From positions 186,001 through 250,000 of the forward strand of contig BSBM01001929.1 in the NCBI GenBank assembly GCA_027924585.1: a stretch of 64,000 bases of DNA, written 5' to 3'. Positions 55,971 through 64,000 of the stretch are shown here, in pieces (the stretch's first letter is position 1; each line of letters starts with the position of its first letter). Below the pieces are notes generated by a model, which did no database searches, was not told the origin of the DNA, and worked only from the letters and a program-made list of their open reading frames with translations. Position numbers and translations under genes: made by a program. Source of the DNA: Larix kaempferi. Its lineage: Eukaryota > Streptophyta > Pinopsida > Pinales > Pinaceae.

Positions 55971-57179
55971 GAGGGTTCTTGGAGTGAATTTCAACGAGCT
56001 CTTTAAAGTTGTTTCTTGATTTATTTTAAAAAAATTTAATGTAATATAGATGATAATTAAAAATAGTTGAAAGTAATCTTGAAAATATTAATAATTAATT
56101 TAAAACATATTACAAATATAGTATTTCTCTTTAATTGTTTATTTGTTATGAGAATTGGAGTGATTAGGGTTCAGCATGTTTCGAGATCCGACATAGAGTT
56201 CAAAAAGGAACTGCAAAATGTCAGTAAGCTTTATGTCCATGGTACTGGGAATAGGTCCCCTTAGCAAGTGAAAGCAATAGGCAATGATTTGACGATGGTT
56301 TCCTCTAGGTCTTGGGTAATGATCTCAATGGTACGTATCACAGGCCCCAAAGCAAAACAATAGCTAAAAAATGCAAAACAATCCCTAAAGGAAGGGACTT
56401 GCTGCTATGCAACCATACTTGTTTAATTGTAGTAATATGTGTTTTAACATGAAATTTTGGTAAACTTTAGTGAGGGTTCAAAAGGAATCTCAATTTAATT
56501 TTCTTACTTAATTGTGGTAATCTTGGGAAATGTATAGTAGTGATTATCAAACAACATCAAAATAATTTTCAAATAAAATTGATCATTTTGTTGTGAGAAA
56601 AAAATAAAAACTTATATTAAATATTAACTAAAAATGTATAATTTAATATTTATTTCTTTAAAAATAATTGAATTAATATAAGTGTATATTGTTTGATAAT
56701 ACTATATTTTTTCAATATGGTGGCATGTGTGAGTGTTGTTTTGTTGTTTCTAACCCTAAGGGAAATTGAGAACATATTTATACTTGGGGAATAGATGTAA
56801 CATACCCAACTAACTCAATTTGTATTTGAACGAAATTTTAATAAAATTCACATTTAAATAATATCTATTTTATCCCACTTGGGACATTTATGGGTAAGAG
56901 AAACCATGACAGCTGTAAACTATATTTGATGATAGTATATTGCCTCAACCAACTCATAACTACATGAGTTAGCCAACATATGAACTCATATAATTTCATC
57001 TTTACCATGGAACTCTTCATTAAATTATTAACCATTATTAGTGAATATAAATATGACTAAAGCAAGAAATGCATCTATATGGATACCATATGATCAACAT
57101 GAACAACCATGTCATTATCAACATACACATTTACATTGACATGAAAAATCCATCATAATATCAAGGGAAATAATACATA
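55971..57179. other. AT-rich spacer
   Basis: No gene or recognisable element. A less AT-rich patch at about 56,150-56,340 has no domain in any frame. Confidence 0.5.
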
Positions 57180-57938
57180 AAATACACATGAGAGCAAGAG
57201 ACGAGATATACGTGGTTCACCCAAAACCTATGGGCTACGTCCACCAATAAAAGTCACACTATGTATTAATTATCAAATAGGAATTTACACACTACAACTC
57301 ACTTGTTGCATTTCTTTTCCTCAACATCTCACATAGAGCACAATTTACAATCAAATAGGAATATGAAGACATACCCTATTCATCCAGCAACAATGGAACA
57401 CCTCACCTTAAATACAAGGCTCGACCCTTTACAACTTTCCTAGACTTCTGACGAGATAATGGCTCCTCTATTCACAAGAGAGATAAACAGACATACAAAC
57501 AGAACTCTCTTACTGACTTATGTCATAAGGGACTAAGATCAATCTTAAAAAACTTACACCCATCTTTATAAGGTGATGAAGTTATTTCCTTCCTCCACTA
57601 AATGATTTTCTTAGCACATAATTCATTCAATAATTACAATAAGGTTTCACATATCCTTTTTCGTACACACAATATAAAACTTATATATTAAATTTCAAAA
57701 GCATAAAGGATATACAGCTAGGGACCTTCTCCTAGAGTAGCCTTTCTTAACATAGATCTTAATATCATTCTAATTACTGCAATACTACCAAACCCGATAC
57801 AAGGTTAAATAATTCAACCGAAAATTAAACATGGATCTACTCTGACATCTATGCACAAGAAGGTATAAACTCAAGGAGGTAAAACCACTAATCTGAAAGC
57901 AGAAATATATTAACATCCACTGAAGTAAACTATCGAAG

Positions 57939-58800
57939 TTAGATCTGGAATGCACAACGCATTCACCACAAATTTGATCTAAGAAGGAAGATCCAGAATG
58001 CATACGCATTCAGCACAAAAGGAAAAAAAACGCAGAACTATCATAATGCATATGCATTCAACCCAAAATGGATTCTAAGCTATGTCACATTCCCAAATGC
58101 CGCAAGTCATAAAACTATGTCCTGCAGGGTTTAAGCTTCTGTTGAGTCGATCCCATCACTAATGTTATCTGGAACAAGGTATAACGGAAATAATTATACT
58201 ACATAACCAAATACAGAATTAATAAATCAACGACAGAGAATAATATACATGCAAGCCATTAAACTATGTCATGCAGGGATGAAGCTTATGTTGAGCCGAT
58301 CCCATCACTAATGCGATTTGGAACAAAGTATAACAGAAGTAATTATACTACATGACCAAATGCAGAATTAATAAATCAACGACAGAGAATAATATATATC
58401 AACTGCAACGTATGCAATGTCCAGAGTGTATCATTTATCCGATATGCATAGGCAAGGGGCCTTTGGTTCAGATTCTCCAACCGTCCATCCCCAAATGGCC
58501 ATCATGCTATTTTAAAGAATTAAATGCAGGGTTCAGTCATTAAAATCCCAAGCAGGAAAAACAGAGACAAGAATCCAATATATTTTGAAGTCGTCATAGA
58601 TCCAGAATGCATAATGCATTTAACCACAACGATGATCCAAGAAGGAGATGTAGAAACAACAAAAAAGAAAAACTTAAGATGAACTGTTAGAATGCATATG
58701 CATTCAACCCAGAAGGGATTCTAAGCTGCTCGATCCAGAATGCCACGCATTCCACACATAAGTGATTCTAAGCTGGATCGATCTAGAATGCAACGCATTC
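57939..58800. repeat. Cluster of GAATGC...GCATTC palindromes
   Basis: About seven imperfectly spaced copies of gaatgc-N(2-4)-gcattc occur near 57,945, 57,997, 58,042, 58,607, 58,690, 58,737 and 58,786. At 58,690 the 16-mer gaatgcatatgcattc is a perfect palindrome. Several copies are preceded by agatc(c/t)(a/g) and followed by gattctaagc. Confidence 0.7.
58112..58409. repeat. Tandem duplication, period 149 bp
   Basis: Copies start aaactatgtc at 58112 and 58261 and share gagaataatata at their ends. A further ~100-bp-spaced duplication (taggatcgggctccttccaa) occurs near 58,850 and 58,950. Confidence 0.85.
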
Positions 58801-59639
58801 CACACAACGACAATTTTCTTAGCTTGACCAGGTAATTAAACTATTGTAGGATCGGGCTCCTTCCAAGCCATCCTCTCCCAATTCAAATATCACTGAGTTT
58901 TTGCAAGAACATCGCTGGTGCTATTATGAACAGGTAATAAATTACAGTAGGATCGGGCTCCTTCCAAGCTGTCCTCTCCTAAAATCCCTACATAATCACT
59001 CAGTATAAAAATAAAGGTTCATGCCCAAGTTCAAACGTGCACCACATTAACGCAACACACACACATTCATATCTACCCAGTATAAAGAGGGTTCACGCCC
59101 TTTCAAAAGATAGATACCCATAAATGCAGACCATAACCCTGAGTTTAATAGTTCTATTAAAAGCTAACGATGCATATCTACAAATCTGAGTACAAGAAAA
59201 GCATATCTAAGAATATGAGTATGCTTCCTCCCATCCGAAATCGATGCAGAGGTTATCATCCATAGAATATGATTCTATGTTTTCTATCAAGATGAGATTA
59301 TGCACACACATCGACCCCCCAATCGCCATCCAAAGCGAAAACCCCCTTTTCCCCCTTATTCTCTCCTGCGATCCTGATAAAAGAACTCAGGTTCGCCCTC
59401 CTCTCCTTGGAGAGTCCGTCGGGGTTTAGAGGAGATTCTTTTCCGCCAAATGTCGTTCCAGTTACTAAACCAAAGGAAATCTTACTAAGTGGCACTTATG
59501 AGAATTTCCTCACGCTTTCATAACCACTCCTATTGGTAATGGTGAGTCACTAAAAGGAGTCTTCACTCATGGTGTCTTTATGGTTTGAAACTCCGTAAGG
59601 TAATGCAATGCATTATTATATTACAAAAAACATAAAAGA

Positions 59640-59800
59640 CTATATATATATAAGTAGAGAATAGTATACTACTATCCTTTTGTCATTTACATGTCTTTTC
59701 ATACATATACATGAATATTATGCCCCCTCTCTCTCTCTCTAGAACTTCATAGATGATATCCTTCTTTTGTGTGTATATATATATATATATGTTTATTGTT
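59640..59800. repeat. Microsatellites
   Basis: (ta)n near 59,641-59,652, (ct)n near 59,724-59,741 and (ta)n near 59,773-59,791. From there to 60,043 the sequence is AT-rich spacer. Confidence 0.9.
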
Positions 59801-60043
59801 CAAGTGAACCATCTAACTAGCCCTTGCATAACTATATTTCTTTTAGTATCTCTTCAATACTAAGTCACATAATATACTTAGCTCTTAATGTATGTTGATA
59901 GTGGATCATCAACATATCTCTTCATGATATGTTACATAACTATATACATAGTATGTAACTAGCAGTTAATTAATTTTCAAGCAAATACTTGCTAAAGAGG
60001 ACATGCTACTTTATCATCTTCTTTATCGTCATTTATGTATCTC

Positions 60044-60962
60044 TGTTACAGCGTGATTTTCCACCTTGTGAGCATCAGCATTGATTGGCCCTCAGGATCC
60101 ATTTCATTGACTCATATCCATCATTTTGTCCTCCAGGAACACACAATTCCTTATTTTTGTTTCTATACGCTAGTTGTTCCACTATAGCCAGCGTACATGC
60201 AGGTTGTTCCACTATAGCCCGCGAGTACCAAGTAAAATGGTAAAAACCATTAGAAAAATACTTTTTACTCCCAAAAAGCGGTCTTAGGGTGACCTTTGGC
60301 CCTCCATATACCCCGAAACGACTCGATTCGACCTTTCACTTACCTTTGGAAGGCTATATATTTAGCTCTTATGGTGTATGGAAGGGAGGAGAAGGAGAGA
60401 GTAAGATAACTCTAGTGGATTTTTTCCATGACTTGAGGCTACACTCATTGATCCTTGTTGTTGTGAACTCCTTATGTTCACCTACCAAACTCCTTTCATA
60501 GTTTGATTTTTCCATTGCATGGGGGATTGAAGTGGTGGAGGCACAAGTGGAGAGACCTAGTTCTTGGTTCAGATTAGTTGCCGGCAAGAGGTCGTATATT
60601 GTACTTCTTGTTATTCATTTATGGAAATACTCATTTTCACGTCCAATTGATATTGTGAATATTGTTAAATTACATTGGGTTATATTTGCTTATGATATCA
60701 TGGATCATGTTATTGATTATGCTAATGTCTTTCACATGTTATATTCACTTGCTTGCACTTGTTGTTGAGACTAATCTGCAGGTTCAAGTGTAGAAGTTGA
60801 AAGCTCAACGGGGATCTAATTCGAACATCCGGTTGAAGGTTGGTCTTTTCTCTGTTATCTTAGCGTTGTCATTTATATAGCATTATATTGGGAATTGAGT
60901 TATCTTCTGGTAGTCAACTATCTGTTGTGGTCTTCCCCAAGCCATAGGAAGTTTTCTCCGCA
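60044..60962 (+). repeat. Gypsy-2 5' LTR
   Basis: Starts tgttacagcg and ends before the PBS, probably at ccgca (60962). Only one LTR is in the window, so both edges are inferred. A TATA box, ctatatattta, lies at 60354-60363. A short direct repeat, gttgttccactatagcc, occurs near 60,173 and 60,203. Confidence 0.6.
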
Positions 60963-60969
60963 CCAGAAA

Positions 60970-60987
60970 TGGCGACTCCGCTAGGGA
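60970..60987 (+). other. Gypsy-2 primer-binding site
   Basis: tggcgactccgctaggga, a TGGCGAC-type plant gypsy PBS in the expected place after the LTR. The tRNA was not assigned. Confidence 0.8.
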
Positions 60988-62522
60988 TAACATCCATTTT
61001 TGGGTATTTTTAGGCATTTGTCCTTATTTTGAGTTGTTGTTTGTCGAGCTTCTGTGTCATTGATTGTCTGTCGGGATCCACAGTAGAAAACTAGCTTTTT
61101 CTGGGTTGTTTGACCATTTTTTGGGCTCATTTTCTTTTCCCTGTACGCGGGTCAACCTTGTTTTGACCACGTCTACCCACCTTTGTGTGAACTATAGCCC
61201 TCGTCTACCCGCAACTTTTCTTTGAACAATTGCGTACAACTCTAAGTTTATTTGATTCTTGGCCTTGGGTGATTGCTCGGTTGATTCTGAGTGTTCCTGA
61301 GTCTTAGTTGGCCTGTTTCTTGACTCTTACATGCTCTATTTGTGACCAGAAACTCCTCTTTCTTTTTGTTTTTGAGCTTTTAGGTTTTTCACAATTTCTT
61401 GTTTTATAGCTCATTAGCTTGGCTGAACCTTACTATTTGGGTCTTGTTGGGTTGTCTATTTGATATGCTCTACATTTCTTTACTAAATAGTTAGATTTTG
61501 CTTGCATTTTTTCATTCCATTATATTGAAAAAATACAAAAACATTGTTTTGCATTTTCCTTGCATTTATAAGAGAAAATACAAAAATATTTTATTTATGT
61601 ACTGCATTTTGCATCTGAGTGCTTGTGATTTCATCTACGACTTGCTTGGGAATTGAAACGTTAAAGATATTGCATTTTATTTCGAATCGTTGGATTGATT
61701 GTCATATTAGTGGCATGTTTTTTTATTGATTAGTTGAGTTTAGTGTTTTTCGGTTGTGCATACCATTGAGTCTTACACATCATCAATTTCATGACCATAT
61801 CCTTTGAGTAATTACAGCCATTAAAATCAACGCTTAATCTTAAAATTGATCAGAAACGATTTTCTTTTTATAGGGTGCACCAAGTAGCTTAGGTTTAGAG
61901 TCTTGGAATATGTCATTGTGAGTTAACAATCCAAGACTTTTGAACCAACATTATATGTCTAACCAGGGAATGGTGAAACCCATAATATACATCAGTGTTC
62001 TCAGGAATCTCTACTCAGACCAGAGTTAAGCACGAGGTCACGAGAGGTTGGTTGCAAAGATAGCCCTCCAATACTGACTAAACGTGGGATATATTTCCAG
62101 GATTTGTTCGTGTATGGGGGCTCTTGAGGGATCTGTACCTCTTGATTTTTGGGCTTAGCTACCCTTCCCATACGATGGATCCCACCGGCAACTATCCCCC
62201 TGAGCATTGGTTATATTGTGGTGACCTTAGTTGCTTCACCTAGGTATCACATAGGGTGTTTGCAGTGGTTATACTATGTGTATCCTGAGTGAGATAGGGG
62301 TTGGACAACATAGTTTCCTGTTGTATAGATATTTGACCCTGTGCACACAGTGAAGTCTAGGAACCCTTCTAATTGATTTTGTTACCTCCAGTTATAGTTT
62401 GGGAGTCTCAAGCCTCTCCTAGGAGAGACATACCAGCTATAGTGTCGAGAGGTCTCTTGAGCCAGTCCTGTTTGTGTGCATTTGGCTGTAGATTCTTTAG
62501 GTGTGTGCTCTTTGATCGATAG
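60988..62522 (+). other. Gypsy-2 5' leader
   Basis: About 1.5 kb of non-coding leader between PBS and gag, similar in length to that of Gypsy-1. No ORF or conserved structure recognised. Confidence 0.55.
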
Positions 62523-64000
62523 TTGGCCATTAGGAGGCATTCTGTTATTTGGATTTATCATGGAGCGAGTTCCACCTCTCCGTTGGTCTTTTCATTAGTT
62601 GGTTTACCAGCTGACAAGGTAGTATGTACTTTTCATAAGAGACATCGGGAGATCCCCTCTGATACTTTTGATAAGTACGAAGAACTTCGCAAGTACCTCA
62701 TGGATTTTGCAGGAATTCCTGTGACTCCGTTAGTGGATGTCGATGGACAACCCGTTCCTTCTACTCCTAGGGATCTTGGAGGGGAAGGTTCACCCCCACA
62801 TGTCAATTTTGCAAGTTTTGGGCCATATCCACCCCCGGAACAAAACCCATATCATGGTACATACACTCAGGGATTACGATATGGGATGCCAGATCTGAAT
62901 GACACAACGAACCCTTCAACCACTAGTGATTATTCACTTGGTATGCCTAGTCTTAATTCGAATGTTACATCCACTTCATCGGGTAGTCAAGCTAATACTA
63001 GCCTTGTAGATGCAGGAACTGCCCCTCCTAGGGGTGGTGCCACCCATTCTGCTCCCTCCGGGGGCGGCACAACCACTTATGCTCCCTCCGGGGGTGAAAC
63101 ATCCATTTCTACTCCGCCCGAGGGCTACACGACTTTTTTCGCTCCATTTCAATTTATGTCTAGTCATGTCCCTTCAGCTTCTACAACTGTTGGGGGAGGA
63201 CCACGTTCTAGGACTGCCCCTTATTTCAGTGGGAACACTTCACATAACACGAATCACGTTACACAACCTAACACGCAGGTCTCTACACATATACCTTTGA
63301 CTACAACCACGACTGCTAACTAGCATGTCCCTCCTAACACTGGGGAAAGGTACATTCCCAACAATGGGGGTGGGAACATTCCCGACACTTGAGGAGGGAA
63401 CATACCCTACACTGGGGGTGGGCACATTCCCAACACTAGGGGTCGTCACATTCCCAACACTCGAGGGGGGTACATTCCCAACGTTGGGGGTGGAAATATA
63501 CCTTATAATTACGGTCATTACTCAATTGCTCCTTCTACAACTAGCACTTATATGCCCCATCAACATGGTGGCAATCCTTCTTGTAATGCAGCTGGTTATG
63601 GTCCTTATTACAACCTTCCTCACCAGGGTGCTCACAACACTTATATACCTTCGTACCCATATACAGATCAGGGTGGGGGTGGTTATCATCCCTATGGTCA
63701 TGGTTAGGGTTCATATCATCCCTACAATCTGCAAGTTCAGCCTCTTTTGGGAGCTTTTAATACAGCATCACAGCCACCACTCGCGTTTCTTGCTCGTTTG
63801 AACTTACCCGAACGTTCGAAGCTTACGAATGATCTAGTGTGTCACAATCCTTCTTGGCCTCCAGTCCCTACCAAACTCCCTTCTGACATTCTGAAGTTCA
63901 AGGGGAAGGGTGGTGAGGATCCGAGTGATCATGTTACGACTTTTCACCTTCGGTGCTCCTCGAATTCTTTAAATCATGACTCTATCCATCTGAGACTATT
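62523..64000 (+). pseudogene. Gypsy-2 gag, partial
   Basis: A single frame from about 62,523 to the window end, with stops near 63,321, 63,390 and 63,704. The true start is unclear because the open frame begins without ATG. The N-terminal part has HREIPSDTFDKYEELRKYL. Ser/Thr/Gly/Pro-rich low complexity follows (SAPSGGGTTTYAPSGG), then six 8-residue repeats (63352-63495). The gag domain proper starts near 63,880 with DILKFKGKGGEDPSDHV and LRCSSNSLNHDSIHLRL, matching the gag of Gypsy-1. At least two stops (TAG) fit loss of a Gln CAG codon. Confidence 0.75.
63352..63495 (+). repeat. 24-bp coding minisatellite in Gypsy-2 gag
   Basis: Six units of 24 bp (acattcccaaca, then atgggggtggga) encode N-I-P-N-T-G-G-G-type octamers. 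One unit has a stop (near 63,390). Confidence 0.88.

Larger units (their letters stand above)
57180..59480. repeat. Unclassified non-coding repeat region
   Basis: Begins near gagatatacgtggttcaccc, wording common in plant LTRs. It contains internal duplications and a cluster of palindromes. No coding sequence. A large LTR or LTR-like non-autonomous element is possible, but neither ends nor a partner copy are visible. Confidence 0.35.
60044..64000 (+). mobile_element. Gypsy-2: 5' part of a Ty3/gypsy element
   Basis: 5' LTR from about 60,044, PBS at 60970, a 1.5-kb leader, then gag running off the window. The PBS type and the gag C-terminal block (LRCSSNSLNHDS) resemble Gypsy-1, so it is the same broad lineage, but the LTR sequence is different. 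pol lies beyond the window end. Confidence 0.75.

Noticed and set aside
1-64000. tRNA, rRNA or snRNA genes
   Set aside because: None recognised by eye. The TGGTATCAGAGC matches are retrotransposon primer-binding sites, not tRNA genes. A tRNAscan/Rfam run would be decisive.

Overview
The window is nuclear DNA of a land plant with a large, repeat-filled genome. Nearly everything recognisable is a transposable element: Ty1/copia and Ty3/gypsy LTR retrotransposons with plant-type primer-binding sites, a DUF4283-type LINE, AT-rich spacer full of tandem duplications, and intron-bearing coding remnants. A gymnosperm is a reasonable guess from element age and the Tat-like gypsy type, but that is inference and not proved here. 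I recognise no intact single-copy host gene, tRNA, rRNA or CRISPR array. Almost every coding sequence carries stops or frameshifts.

Layout. (1) 1-6.2 kb: AT-rich repeats, a heavily decayed minus-strand copia relic (about 1.48-4.3 kb) and a GC-richer unclassified patch (5.28-6.06 kb). (2) 6.20-13.05 kb: a complete but decayed minus-strand copia element (Copia-2) with both LTRs, PPT, tRNA-iMet-type PBS and a near-matching 5-bp target duplication. It sits in a 103-bp tandem repeat, and its right LTR carries a ~356-bp insertion of an unclassified non-autonomous family whose sister copy lies at 13.92-14.51 kb. (3) 13-20.3 kb: non-coding repeats, including a 405-bp tandem duplication and dispersed repeat modules shared with 0.1-1.2 kb. 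(4) 20.36-25.96 kb: a plus-strand copia element (Copia-3), cut off inside its 3' LTR. (5) 25.96-41.18 kb: a 15.2-kb minus-strand gypsy element (Gypsy-1, Tat-like). It has gag, protease, RT/RNase H, integrase, an extra RNase H after the integrase, and an antisense ORF with its own TATA box. (6) 41.18-42.05 kb: the 3' end of another Copia-3-family copy.

(7) 42.06-51.2 kb is the most unusual part. A minus-strand ORF has an acidic N-terminus built from about fifteen 13-residue repeats, followed by a conserved-looking block that I cannot name. Next comes a large inverted repeat (44.69-46.93 kb) with a GC-rich purine/pyrimidine core and AT-rich arms. Beyond it is a plus-strand, multi-exon gene (about 47.06-50.64 kb) whose predicted protein combines a ParB-like domain with a C-terminal N4/N6-type (amino) DNA methyltransferase domain, split by an intron inside the SAM-binding motif.

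(8) 51.2-55.97 kb: a minus-strand LINE truncated at its 3' end. (9) 56-60 kb: AT-rich non-coding DNA with tandem duplications, microsatellites and a cluster of GAATGC...GCATTC palindromes. (10) 60.04 kb to the end: the 5' part (LTR, PBS, leader, gag) of a second gypsy element (Gypsy-2) on the plus strand.

The genes do not form a pathway. They are parts of separate, partly nested mobile elements. The exception worth following is the ParB-methyltransferase gene with its neighbouring inverted repeat and divergent acidic-repeat ORF, which could belong to one mobile unit carrying a DNA amino-methyltransferase. That is a hypothesis; no terminal repeats enclosing the whole unit were found.
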